From contig NZ_CP069526.1 of assembly GCF_016889705.1 (NCBI RefSeq), forward strand, positions 2,604,001 through 2,668,000: a stretch of DNA of 64,000 nt, written 5' to 3'. Of this stretch, positions 50,437 through 59,188 are shown in pieces (positions within the stretch are counted from its first letter, which is position 1; each line of letters starts with the position of its first letter). Made by a program: the position numbers and the translations under genes. The notes below the pieces were generated by a model that did no database searches, was not told where the DNA came from, and saw only the letters and a list, made by a program, of their open reading frames with translations. Source of the stretch: Amycolatopsis sp. FDAARGOS 1241 (GTDB lineage Bacteria > Actinomycetota > Actinomycetes > Mycobacteriales > Pseudonocardiaceae).

Positions 50437-51635
50437 CGCGGGACACCTTCCGTCGTCGGGACGTAGGCGGGGAGTAGCGCACCGAGGCGGAACCCGCCGC
50501 CGGGTTCCGGGCCCGCTTCGAAGCGCCCGCCGACGAGTTCGACGCGCTGGCGCAGCCCGCTCAGCCCCGCGCCGGAACCACTGCCGGCCAGCGCCGGGTC
50601 GGGCGGGCGGGCACCGCGCGTATTGGTGACGCACACGTCGAGCCCGTCGGCGTGGTAGCGCAGCGACACCGCGGCCGAGGAACCCGGCGCGTGCTTGCGG
50701 ACGTTCGTCAGCGCCTCCTGCACCACGCGTTACGCCGTGCGCGCCACTGTCGGCGACACGCCCTCCGGGTTGCCGGTCACCGAAAGCTCCGTCGCCACGC
50801 CGATCGCCACCGACTCCGCCACGAGGTCCGCCGGATCACTCGTCGGCGCGGGCGAGGCGACGGGCGCCTCCGCGGCCGAGCCGTCGCGCAGCACGCCGAC
50901 GAGGTCCCGAAGCTCGTCCAGCGCGTGCGCGCCTTCGCGCCGGATGTCCTCGGCCGCCGCACGCACGGCCGGATCCGCCGACACGACGCCGAGCGCGCCC
51001 ACCATCAGGCTCAGCCGGTGGGTGACGACGTCGTGCATCTCGCCCGCGAGCCGACGGCGTTCCTCGGCGATGGCGCGTTCGGCGAGCAGGTGCTGCTCGC
51101 GTTCGGCGCGCTCCGCCCGATCGCGCAGCGAACGCAGCAGCTGCCGCCGCGCCTCGAAGTACAGCGACACCGCCACCGGCAGAGCGGTGCTCAGCAACCC
51201 GAACGGTGTCGTGTTCCACGCCGGGTCCCACGGCCGCGTCGCCAGCAGTGCCAGCACCCCGCCGAGCCACAGCAGCCGCCGCCGGTCCATCAGCTTCGCC
51301 AGCTGCGTCAGCACCACCGGCGTGATGGTGGGCACGGTCATCAGCGTCGGCTTGTCCGCGGGCATCAGCAGGCCGGGCCAGAACAGGTCCGACGCCAGCA
51401 TCGCCAGCGAGGCCACCACGAGCAGCCCGGCGACCGCGCCGGGGAAGCGGAACAGGAGCAGCAGCGAGAAGTCGCACACGAGCTCGAGCGCCAGCCCGGC
51501 GTACGGGCCGAGCGCACCCGTCGTCGGCGCGGCCAGGTTGAGGAACGCGTCGAGGCCGGCGAAGACGATCGCCGTGCCCAGCAGCCAGGCGAGCTCCACC
51601 GGCCGCGGCCAGAGCGTTCGCCGGACTTCGGTCAC
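50433..51635 (-). pseudogene. NarL-type sensor histidine kinase interrupted by a nonsense codon
   Basis: From GTG 51635 the frame has about six membrane helices, then a HisKA_3 dimerisation domain with His201 (LAGEMHDVVTHRLSLM). At codon 302 a TAA (complement of 50730-50732) stops it at the sequence PTVART-A-stop-RVVQEALTN, exactly where the family has tyrosine (TAYRVVQEALTN). Downstream, the ATPase domain continues in the same frame (VQEALTNVRKHAPGSS, GSGSGAGLSGLRQRVELVGG) to the normal stop. A single TAC-to-TAA change explains everything. The truncated product would lack the ATP-binding domain. Confidence 0.85.
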
Positions 51636-51794
51636 GGCGGCCACGGTAACGGGTGCGCGGGCGCCGCGGGCCGGATTCGCACCGGCCGGGCGACGCGACC
51701 GCAACGAAAGTTGCGGTCCGGACCACCGGAGGTCACCCGCACTGACCACCTCCCGTGGTTTCGCCGGCGGGGCCCGCCGCGGTGCACTCGGATC

Positions 51795-53273
51795 ATGACG
51801 AGTGCAGGAGTGACCGCGCCCGAAGCGCCGCCCGTCGTGGCGGCGGGACCCGCGCCGTTCGCGCGCGTCCCGGTGCTGACCGTCACCGCGCTGGTGACCG
51901 CGTTGCTCATCGCGACCGGCACGCGGTACGCGCACGGCTTCGACGAGCTGTACTTCCTGGTGGCGGGTCGAGATCATCCGGCCTGGGGGTATTTCGACCA
52001 GCCACCGCTCGTGCCCCTCCTCGCGGGCACGCTCGACCGGCTGTTCCCCGGTTCGCTGCTCGCGTTCCGGGTGCCGATGGCGCTCGCGGCCGGCGCCGGC
52101 GCGGTGGTCACGGCGCTGATCGCGCGCGAGCTCGGCGGCCGCCGAGCGGCCCAGCTGATGGCCGCCGGGGCATACGCGACCTCCGGGCTGGTCATCGTCG
52201 GCCACTGGGTCGCGACGTACGCGCTGGACCCGTTCCTGTGGACGGGCGTCGTGTTCCTCCTGGTCCGCTGGACCCGGACGCGCCGCGACGGCCTGCTCGT
52301 CTGGGCCGGCGTCGTCACCGCGGTGTCCCTCGAGGTGAAATTCCTGATCCCGGCGCTGTGGGCCGCCGTGCTGGTGTCCGCGGCGGTGCTCGGGCCGCGG
52401 CGCTTGCTCAGCCGCCCGAAACTGTGGCTGGGCGCCCTGATCGCGGTGGTCGCGACGATCCCCGCGTTCGCCTGGCAGGCGAGGAACGGCTGGCCGTACG
52501 CCCACATGGCCGACGTCGTCGCGGCCGAGTTCCCCGGTTACCTCGCCTTCGTGCGCGACGGGCTGTTCGGCGCGGGGATGGGGCTCGGCGTACTCGCGCT
52601 GCTCTACGGTGTCTGGCGCCTGCTTCGGTCACCGGAGCTGCGGTCGTACCGCTACCTCGCCGTCGCGCTGCTGCTGGTCACGGTGGTGGTGCTGATGATG
52701 CACGGGCGGGCGTACTACCTGATGAGCCTGTACGCGTTGCCCTTCGCCGCGGCCGCCGTCGAACTGACCCGGCGGGACCTCGTGCGATGGTGGCGGATCC
52801 CGGTGACGATCGCGTTCGCGCTCTCGGCCGCGGTCACCGTCGCCGGTCTGCCGGTGTGGCCGGCGTCGATGAAGGCGACGTCGTTCGGGCCGCTGCCACT
52901 GGGCACCGTCTTCCAGGGCGGAGAAACGGCCGAGGTCCAGGTCGCGGACGCAGTAGGCCGGACGTACGCGGCGCTGCCACCCGCGATGAAGGGGCAGACG
53001 GCGGTGTACGCGGAGATCTACCCGTTCGCCGCTGCGGTCGAGTACTACGGGCCCCGGTACGGGATCACGGACGTCTACAGTGCACACTGCGGTTACCGGT
53101 ACTTCGACCGGCCGCCGGATTCGGCGCGGGACGTGCTGTTCACGGGCTTCGACCCGGCGCTGCTGAAGCCGTACTTCTCCTCGGTGACCGAGGTGGTGCC
53201 AGGGCTCGTGTGGCTGTACACCGGGCGGAAGCAGCCGTGGCCCGACATCTGGCCGGCGGTGAGGACGCAGTGA
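51795..53273 (+). CDS. GT39/ArnT-family membrane glycosyltransferase
   Basis: The 492-residue protein has about 11 membrane helices and the first-loop acidic motif of GT-C transferases (FDELYFLVAGRDHPAWGYFD then QPP). Such enzymes move a sugar from a polyprenyl-phosphate donor to a protein, lipid or wall polymer on the outer face of the membrane. Other segments (WVATYALDPFLWTGVVFLLV, FLIPALWAAVLVSAAVLGP) fit the family. ATG at 51795. Its stop overlaps the GTG of the GPP34 gene, giving a coupled pair. Confidence 0.88.
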   Translation: MTSAGVTAPEAPPVVAAGPAPFARVPVLTVTALVTALLIATGTRYAHGFDELYFLVAGRDHPAWGYFDQPPLVPLLAGTLDRLFPGSLLAFRVPMALAAGAGAVVTALIARELGGRRAAQLMAAGAYATSGLVIVGHWVATYALDPFLWTGVVFLLVRWTRTRRDGLLVWAGVVTAVSLEVKFLIPALWAAVLVSAAVLGPRRLLSRPKLWLGALIAVVATIPAFAWQARNGWPYAHMADVVAAEFPGYLAFVRDGLFGAGMGLGVLALLYGVWRLLRSPELRSYRYLAVALLLVTVVVLMMHGRAYYLMSLYALPFAAAAVELTRRDLVRWWRIPVTIAFALSAAVTVAGLPVWPASMKATSFGPLPLGTVFQGGETAEVQVADAVGRTYAALPPAMKGQTAVYAEIYPFAAAVEYYGPRYGITDVYSAHCGYRYFDRPPDSARDVLFTGFDPALLKPYFSSVTEVVPGLVWLYTGRKQPWPDIWPAVRTQ

Positions 53274-53893
53274 CCCTTTCCTTGCCCGCACGGGCTTATC
53301 TGCTCGCGTGCGATTCCGGCAAGGGCCGGGTCCGCGACCGGCGCCGCACGGCGCTGCTCGTGCGCGCCGCCGCGATCACGGACCTGCTTCTGCGGGGTCG
53401 CGCCGAGGAGAGCGGCGGCCGCGTTGCCGTGACCGGCCTCGGTCCGACGGGTGACCTGCTCCTCGACGACGTTCTTGCCGACCTCGCCGAGCGCGGCGCG
53501 GCCGGCTGGCGCGCGCTGCTCAGGCGCGACGGCGGGGACACGTTGAGGTCGCTGGAACTCCAGCTCGCCGCTTCGGGCGTGCTGCAGCAGGCGGTGACTT
53601 CGGTGCTGCGGCGCAAGGTGCTGCAGCCCGCCGAGGCGCGGCTCGCCGAGCAGGCCCGCGCGAGCGTGGCCCACGCCTTGCACGCCCCGCTGTCCGAAGT
53701 GGACGCCGCGGACGCGGCGCTCACCGCCCTCGCCGCGGCCGCGGGGGTCGGGATCAGCCGGGCCGAGGCCGGCCGGACCTCCGCGCGGCTCGCGGAGCCG
53801 GCTGAGGCCGGCGGCGCCGCCGGCCCGCCGTTGCGGCGCGCGGTGCGGCAGCTGCGAGCCCGCCGGGCGGCGCCGGCGTCCGGCGGGAGCTGA
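53270..53893 (+). CDS. GPP34 (GOLPH3-like) family protein
   Basis: The 207-residue protein matches the actinobacterial GPP34 family: LPARAYLLACDSGKGRVRDR, ALLVRAAAITDLLLRGRAEE, LQQAVTSVLRRKVLQ. In eukaryotes GOLPH3 binds phosphoinositides and retains glycosyltransferases in the Golgi; the bacterial role is not established. The GTGA overlap with a GT39 glycosyltransferase gene suggests a parallel partnership with a membrane glycosyltransferase. The gene ends 1 bp before the convergent TetR stop. Confidence 0.82.
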   Translation: MTLSLPARAYLLACDSGKGRVRDRRRTALLVRAAAITDLLLRGRAEESGGRVAVTGLGPTGDLLLDDVLADLAERGAAGWRALLRRDGGDTLRSLELQLAASGVLQQAVTSVLRRKVLQPAEARLAEQARASVAHALHAPLSEVDAADAALTALAAAAGVGISRAEAGRTSARLAEPAEAGGAAGPPLRRAVRQLRARRAAPASGGS

Positions 53894-53894
53894 G

Positions 53895-54479
53895 TCAGCG
53901 GGTGAAGAGCCGGCCGAGGTGGTAGTCGACGGTGGCCACCGCGTCGTCCGCCGAACGGTGACCCAGGAGGACGTCGGAGCCTTGCGAGTCGGCCAGTGCC
54001 CACAGGATGGCCGACTCGTGACCCGCGTCGACGTCTGCCGCGACATCACCCGCCTCCTGTGCCTGACGGATCAGCCCGGCGAAGAACTCGTGCAGCTGCG
54101 GCACGCCCTCGGCATAGACCTCCGCCAGCCGGGCGTCGGCGACGGCGCGGGTGAAGAACGCGACGCCGATCAGCCAGTCGGCGGCGCTGCGCTCGTCGCG
54201 CGGCAGCATTTCCAGCAGGCAGGCGCGCAGGATCCGCTTCGGGGTCCGCTCGCCGCCGGCGATGACCTGCGCGCGGATGCGTTCTTCGCGCTGCCGGTTG
54301 CGGTGCTCGAGCGTGAACAGCAGCATCTCGTCCTTCGACGCGAAGTAGTGCTGCACCGAGCCCATCGACACCCCCGCCTCGGCGGCGACGTGGCGCAGGC
54401 TCACGCCTTCCAGGCCGTGGCGCGCGATCAGCCGTTGCAACGCGTCGGCGATCTGCGCGCGCCGCTGGTCGTGGTCCAC
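53895..54479 (-). CDS. TetR-family transcriptional regulator
   Basis: The 194-residue protein has a TetR helix-turn-helix (IADALQRLIARHGLEGVSLR, HVAAEAGVSMGSVQHYFASK) and a helical ligand domain with a TetR_C_6-like look (LLEMLPRDERSAADWLIGVA). GTG at 54479 gives the standard N-terminus; an upstream in-frame ATG at 54548 lies inside the palindrome and is less likely. It faces the PH-domain relics across that palindrome. Confidence 0.87.
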   Translation of the reverse strand: MDHDQRRAQIADALQRLIARHGLEGVSLRHVAAEAGVSMGSVQHYFASKDEMLLFTLEHRNRQREERIRAQVIAGGERTPKRILRACLLEMLPRDERSAADWLIGVAFFTRAVADARLAEVYAEGVPQLHEFFAGLIRQAQEAGDVAADVDAGHESAILWALADSQGSDVLLGHRSADDAVATVDYHLGRLFTR

Positions 54480-54529
54480 TTGCTTGGGCAACCGGCCGCC
54501 TTCCCGTTTTGCAAGCTCTGTCCGACTCC

Positions 54530-54555
54530 GTTTACGATGCAGTCGCATTGTAAAC
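54530..54555. promoter_or_regulatory. Probable TetR operator
   Basis: GTTTAC-G-ATGC and GCAT-T-GTAAAC, separated by AGTC, form a 26-bp inverted repeat with one mismatch. The place between tetR and the decayed PH-domain genes implies those genes were its regulon, so the regulator may now have lost its target. Confidence 0.72.
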
Positions 54556-54592
54556 GACTTTCCAGGGGAACGCTGGGGGAACACCGACGGCC

Positions 54593-54990
54593 GTGCTGCG
54601 GCTCCGGCCGCCGCGCCACCCGCTCGACCGGCGCGCGATCGGCTGGTGGCGGCTGCAGGGCGTGCTGTGGTCCGCTGGTGCGCTGGTGGTGCTGGGCGTG
54701 CTGCTCGTGCCGTGGCTGGTGGTGCTCGGCTCGGTGTTCGCGGTGCTCGGGGCCGTGTGGGTGCTCGTGCTCCCGGTGTGGTGGTTCCGCGTGCACCGCT
54801 GCGAAACCACCGACACCACCGACACCACGGTCTCCGCGCGGTCCGGCTTCTTCTGGCAAGAGTGGCGGGTGGCACCGCTGTCGCGGCACGCCGTGCGATC
54901 AAGATCCGCGGCCTGGCCGCCGGCGTCGCGGCCGACGTCGCCGAGCAGCTCACCGAAACCACCCTGGCGACACCCGGGGACGCGATGTGA
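54593..54990 (+). pseudogene. PH-domain membrane protein (YdbS-like), internally deleted
   Basis: The start PPRHPLDRRAIGWWRLQGVL and two membrane helices (GALVVLGVLLVPWLVVLGSV) lead into the bPH2 segment FFWQEWRVAPLSR. There the usual stretch of about 30 residues (IQTVDTxxGPLxRxxGLAT-type) is missing and the frame changes; the proper end IKIRGLAAGVAADVAEQLTE is found in another frame, stopping at 54990. One out-of-frame deletion near 54885-54900 explains it. YdbS/YdbT pairs are membrane-envelope proteins of uncertain role. Confidence 0.72.
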
Positions 54991-56195
54991 CGGGGGAGCG
55001 GCTCGACCGCCGCGCGCTCGGCGTCAACCGCGCTGACCATGACCGGTGTGGCCGTGGCCGGGGGCACGCCGACGACGATCGGCGTGGTCGACGGCGGGGC
55101 GCCGCTCGGGCTGGTGCTCGCGTGGTTCGCCGCAGCGGGGCTGCTGCTCGTCGGCGGCGTGCCGGCCGACCTGCTGCGGTGGCGGGCGACGACCTACTCG
55201 CTCACGGCCGACCGGCTCGAGATCACCTTCTCGCTGTTGGCGCACTCGAAAAGTCCCTGGCCCGCGACCGCATCCGCAGCGTCGACCTCACGGCGTCGCC
55301 GGTGCACCGGGCGCTCGGCGTCGCGGTGCCGAGCGTAGGGACCGGCCGCCACGAAAGCGGCGCACGGGGCCGGATCAAGCTCGACCCGCTCGCCCGCGAC
55401 GACGCCGAACGGCTGCGTGCCGAACTCCTGCGCCACGCCGTGGCGGACCCCGCCGACGCGGCCGTGCTGGCGAAGCTCGACTGGGCCTGGCCGCGCGGTA
55501 CGCGCCGCTGTCGTTCGCGGCGCCCGTGCTCGGGCTCGCCGCCTTCGGTGCGGTGGTGCAGGTTTCCGAGTGGTTCGGGGTCCAAAGGGGACTGTTCCAC
55601 GTCGTGCACGAGATCTTCTCAGCGCTGCCGCTGGTTGTGATGATCCTCGTGCTGCTCGCGGCCGCCGTCATGATCGGCGCGGTCGGCGCGCGCCGGTGGC
55701 GCCGACCGCCGCGGCGCACTTGCCGGCGCACACCCCGCGGCGGCGCGCGGACGACGGCTGCGCTGGTGGCCGCTGGGCGCCCCGGTGCCGGTGGGCGCGC
55801 TCGTGGTGCTCGGACTGCTACTGACGGACGTGCTGCTCGTGATCGGGCTCGCGCTCGCCGTCGTCACGCTGCCGGTGGCGGTCGCGCTCGGGCTCGACGC
55901 GTACCGCGGCCTCGGCCATTTGCTTACCGGCCGCTACCTCGTCACCCGCAGTGGCGCCGTGCGGCGCAGCACCGTCGCGATCGAGCGCGACGGCGTGCTC
56001 GGCTGGACGGTGAAGCAGCCGGTCTTCCAGCGGCGCCGCGGCCCGGCGACGTTCACCGCGACCACCGCGGCGGGCGCGGGTCCGTACTCGATCCGCGACG
56101 CCTCGGCGGACGAAGGCCTCGACCTCGCCGCCACCGCGACGCCCGGCGTGCCGGCGCCCTTCGTTTCGGTGGAGGCCGAAGCGTCGCGGGCGTAG
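54987..56195 (+). pseudogene. PH-domain membrane protein (YdbT-like), multiple frameshifts
   Basis: GTG 54987 overlaps the previous stop. Homology passes through all frames: ERLDRRALGV, then GAPLGLVLAWFAAAGLLLVG to TTYSLTADRLEITFSLLA, then KSLARDRIRSVDLTASPVHR and LDPLARDDAERLRAELLRHA, then RYAPLSFAAPVLGLAAFGAV, and finally ALVVLGLLLTDVLLVIGLAL to LTGRYLVTRSGAVRRSTVAI and a stop at 56195. At least four frameshifts (near 55030, 55250, 55490 and 55700) are required. The amount of damage argues for real decay over sequencing error. Confidence 0.72.
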
Positions 56196-56204
56196 GTTGC
56201 GCCC

Positions 56205-56978
56205 ATGACGCCGTTCGTCGCCCTGCACGTGCCCGGGAAACCCTTGCTACTGCCCAACGTCTGGGAGTTCGGCCTCGCGGCCGCCCTCGCCGCGGACGGC
56301 TGTCCGGCGGTCGGCACGACGAGCCTGGGCGTGTCGGCCGCGCACGGTTTCCCGGACGGCGCACCGGGTTCGCGGGACGTGACGGTGGCGCTCGCCCGCG
56401 CTCTGGCGCCGCTGGAGGTCATGGTCAGCGTCGACCTCGCCGACGGCTTCAGCGCGGACCCCGCGGCGGTGGCCGACCTCGTCGTGGAACTCGCGTCCAT
56501 GGGCGTCGTCGGCGTCAACCTCGAGGACGGCCGCGCCGACGGAACCCTGGCCCCCGTGGACGTCCAGTGCCGCCTGATCGCGGCCGTGCGCGCCGCCGCG
56601 CCGGCCGTGTTCCTCAACGCGCGCACCGACACCCACTGGCTCGGCACTGGTCCGCTGTCCGCCACGCTCACCCGACTGCGCGCCTACGCGGACGCCGGTG
56701 CCGACGGCGTGTTCGTCCCCGGGCTCGCCGATCCCGCGGAGACCGCGGAGTCGGTGGCGGCGGTGGACGTGCCGCTCAACGTCCTGTTCCTCCCGGGCCG
56801 CACCACGCTGGCCGGCCTCGCCTCTCTGGGGGTGGCGAGGGTGAGCCTCGGCTCGACACCCTACCGCGTGGCGCTGGCCGCCGCCCTGGCGACGGTGGCC
56901 GCGGCCCGGGACGGGGCACCGCTGCCCGTGACCCCGCCTTCGTACGGAGAGGTGGCCGGGTTGCTGCCGACTCCGTAG
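56205..56978 (+). CDS. Isocitrate lyase/PEP mutase-family enzyme
   Basis: The 257-residue TIM-barrel protein has PEP-mutase-like signatures: LLPNVWEFGLAAALAADGCP, AVGTTSLGVSAAHGFPDG, VSVDLADGFSADPAAVADLV, GVVGVNLEDGRADGTLAPVD, FLNARTDTHWLG, ADGVFVPGLADP. Members cleave or rearrange C-C or C-P bonds of 2-oxo or hydroxy acids (oxaloacetase, methylisocitrate lyase-like, phosphonopyruvate). Acidic Mg ligands (VDLADG, NLEDG) are present; the substrate is open. ATG at 56205. Confidence 0.87.
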   Translation: MTPFVALHVPGKPLLLPNVWEFGLAAALAADGCPAVGTTSLGVSAAHGFPDGAPGSRDVTVALARALAPLEVMVSVDLADGFSADPAAVADLVVELASMGVVGVNLEDGRADGTLAPVDVQCRLIAAVRAAAPAVFLNARTDTHWLGTGPLSATLTRLRAYADAGADGVFVPGLADPAETAESVAAVDVPLNVLFLPGRTTLAGLASLGVARVSLGSTPYRVALAAALATVAAARDGAPLPVTPPSYGEVAGLLPTP

Positions 56979-56988
56979 CAATGGGCAG

Positions 56989-57732
56989 GTGGAGGTTCAG
57001 CCGCGTGCCCGCCGGGGTACCAGTGAGGGATCGGTCCGCAGACCCCGGGAGACAACCATCGCCACCGCAGTGCTGTTCGACGTCGACGGCACCCTCGTCG
57101 ATTCGAACTACCTCCACGTCCACGCCTGGCGCCAGGCGTTCCACGAAGCGGGCCGGGCGGTCGACTCCTGGCGCGTCCACCGGGCCATCGGCATGGGCTC
57201 GGGCAAACTGCTGCAAACCCTGCTGGGCGAGCGGGACGCCGAGCGGATCGGCGCGGTGGTGAAGAACCGCCACAGCGATTTCTACCGCGAACAGGCCGAA
57301 TTGCTGCGGCCGTTCGACCGGGCGCCGGACCTGATCCGCGCCCTGGCCGGCCAGGGGATCCGCGTCGTACTGGCGACCTCGGCCGGCCCGGACGAGATCG
57401 GCCTGCTGCGCCGGGTCCTCGACGTCGACGACGCCGTCTGGGGGATCGTCGCCGGCCACGACGTCGAGGCCACCAAACCCGACCCGGAGCCGGTTCTCGC
57501 GGCGCTGGACCGCGCCGGCACGGAACCGGAGAACACCCTCTTCGTCGGAGACTCCGTGTGGGACGTCCGGTCCGCGACCGCCGCCGGCCTGCGCACCGTC
57601 GCGCTGCTCTCCGGCGGAGTCAGCGCCGCGGAACTCACGGGGGCGGGCGCCGTCGCGGTCTACGAAGACCCCGCCGCCCTGCTCGGCGACGTGGACCAGA
57701 GCCCGCTGGGCGAACTCCTGCGGGCAGCGTGA
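56989..57732 (+). CDS. HAD-superfamily hydrolase (phosphoglycolate phosphatase-like)
   Basis: The 247-residue protein has all HAD motifs: motif I AVLFDVDGTLVDSN, motif II VVLATSAGP, the Lys in EATKPDPEPVLAALDR, and motif IV ENTLFVGDSVWDVRSATAAG. It should dephosphorylate a small phosphorylated metabolite. The start is uncertain: GTG 56989 leaves a 25-residue non-homologous leader, while the family would begin near ATAVLFDVDG at 57064. It follows the PEP-mutase-like gene by 10 bp and may be co-transcribed. Confidence 0.85.
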   Translation: MEVQPRARRGTSEGSVRRPRETTIATAVLFDVDGTLVDSNYLHVHAWRQAFHEAGRAVDSWRVHRAIGMGSGKLLQTLLGERDAERIGAVVKNRHSDFYREQAELLRPFDRAPDLIRALAGQGIRVVLATSAGPDEIGLLRRVLDVDDAVWGIVAGHDVEATKPDPEPVLAALDRAGTEPENTLFVGDSVWDVRSATAAGLRTVALLSGGVSAAELTGAGAVAVYEDPAALLGDVDQSPLGELLRAA

Positions 57733-57933
57733 TTCGGCGTCCGGCAGCCCGGCACAGGCACCCGACCGGTGCAGGGACCGGATGACGGCGCGTTCGCCGG
57801 CGAACGCCGACCTTCTCGCGCGGCGCGGTTCGCCGTCGACCACGCGGGAGCCGGGGGACCGGGCCGCGCGCCGAACGGACGAGGCCGGGTGACGCGGCGC
57901 GCCTTCGGAGCCGATCGCCGTCCCGGATTGACC

Positions 57934-58298
57934 GCATCGCCACCAAGCGACCGACAGTGACACGCGCCGCGCTGTCCTACGGGCAATCGGGAGTTTCGGT
58001 GACGCTTTCCGCGCCGGTCGCGTCCACGGCCTGCCGCTGCGCCTCGCCGGAGACGCCCGCGCTTTCGACCTCGCCCCGGTGTGACTCGCCCACACGGGCG
58101 CCGCCGCGACGCTGGACTACGTGAACGGCCGTGATCTCGACGCGGTGCGCGGCCACGACGTCGGGCCCGCCGACTCGCTCCGGAAAAGCCCTCAGCCTCC
58201 CGCACCGCAGCAACCCGATCGTGTCGCTCGACATGGACCCCGCCAAGATCTCGGCCGTCGGCATCGCCGCCAAGCGACCGACAGTGACACGCGCCGCG
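57934..58298 (+). repeat. 38-bp direct repeat in decaying sequence
   Basis: Copies at 57934-57971 and 58261-58298 (GCATCGCC, then CAAGCGACCGACAGTGACAC, then GCGCCGCG) differ at one base and are 327 bp apart. The right copy lies inside aminotransferase-like sequence; the left one precedes it. It probably marks a duplication during decay of the gene. The stretch 57733-57933 shows nothing recognisable. Confidence 0.75.
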
Positions 58299-58384
58299 GG
58301 CGCCTCCGCGTGGGGTTCCGCCCCCGGAACACACCCGAGGACATCGACCGGCTGCTCGAAGCGCACCACGTCGGACACCGCTGA
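57972..58384 (+). pseudogene. Cysteine desulfurase-like class V aminotransferase, C-terminal relic
   Basis: Pieces in several frames match the end of the cysteine-desulfurase-like family: RVHGLPLRLAGDARAFDLAP near 58020-58080, AATLDYVNGRDLDAVRGHDV and GPADSLRK near 58110-58185, NPIVSLDM near 58215, AVGIAAKRPTVTRAAG near 58255, and RVGFRPRNTPEDIDRLLEA near 58310-58370 before a TGA at 58382. Stops and frameshifts interrupt it, and the PLP-lysine half is missing. The protein cannot be functional. Confidence 0.6.
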
Positions 58385-58447
58385 CGACGGCGAACACCCG
58401 TCTCCGCGCATTCGGGTGAAGCCGCCGGGAGCGGTGAACTACCGTAT

Positions 58448-59122
58448 GTGCCCGTGGTTGGTCCGCATTTCACCCCCGGTCCCTCGGACACGGCACCGCT
58501 CGCCGCGGTGCCCGCGCAGCCGGGGTCACCGCCTGGTCCCGGCCGGAACGACCGGGACCCCAAGGCACTCGCGCTGCGCGGCGCGGGCCTGCTCGTCATC
58601 GCCGTCGTCGCGGGGCTCGTCTGGTACCTCATCCGGCACGACAGCACGCCCGAACCGGTGGCGCAGGAGCCGGCGAAGACCAGTCCGTTCGACTACCAGC
58701 TGGTGGAAGGCCCGAACAAGACCAGCGACTGCGCCGCGAAGTCCTACGACGACACCAAGAAGTTCTTCCAGGGCAACCCCTGCACTTCGCTCGCCCGCGC
58801 GCTCTACACGGTGCAGTACGGCGACGCCAAGGCGCTCGTCTCCGTCGTCAAGGTGAGCATGCCGACGGCGGCGCAGGCGAGCCAGCTCAAGCAGCTCACC
58901 GACCAAGACGGCACGGGCAACGTCTCCGACCTGGTCCGCGACGGCACGTACAAGGCCAAGGGCGCCCCGAAGGTCAGCTCCGACCAGGCCGAGTACGAAT
59001 CCGCGGTCACGGGCACCGACGTCACCATCGTCCTCACCGACTTCTACGACCGGCACAAGGACGACGCCCTGCTCAAGCGCATCGCCTCCGACGCGCTCGA
59101 GCTCTCCGAAAAGCTCCGCTGA
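58448..59122 (+). CDS. Membrane-anchored hypothetical protein
   Basis: The 224-residue protein has a Pro/Gly-rich cytoplasmic start, one membrane helix (LLVIAVVAGLVWYLI near 48-62) and an external domain of about 150 residues with two cysteines (SDCAAK and GNPCTS) and mixed helices. The family is not one I can name; it resembles the many single-pass actinobacterial envelope proteins. GTG at 58448 is the first of the frame. A strong hairpin terminator follows. Confidence 0.7.
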   Translation: MPVVGPHFTPGPSDTAPLAAVPAQPGSPPGPGRNDRDPKALALRGAGLLVIAVVAGLVWYLIRHDSTPEPVAQEPAKTSPFDYQLVEGPNKTSDCAAKSYDDTKKFFQGNPCTSLARALYTVQYGDAKALVSVVKVSMPTAAQASQLKQLTDQDGTGNVSDLVRDGTYKAKGAPKVSSDQAEYESAVTGTDVTIVLTDFYDRHKDDALLKRIASDALELSEKLR

Positions 59123-59137
59123 CCGAAGCCGGTACCC

Positions 59138-59179
59138 GCACGAAGAAGGGCCGTTCCCGGGAACGGCCCTTCTTCGTGC
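59138..59179. terminator. Bidirectional terminator between convergent genes
   Basis: A perfect 42-bp palindrome with arms built from GCACGAAGAAGGGCCGTTCC and its complement, centred on CCCGGG, followed by GCTGAAAAATC. It starts 16 bp after one stop codon and ends 10 bp before the convergent one, so it can end transcription from both sides. Confidence 0.9.
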
Positions 59180-59188
59180 GCTGAAAAA

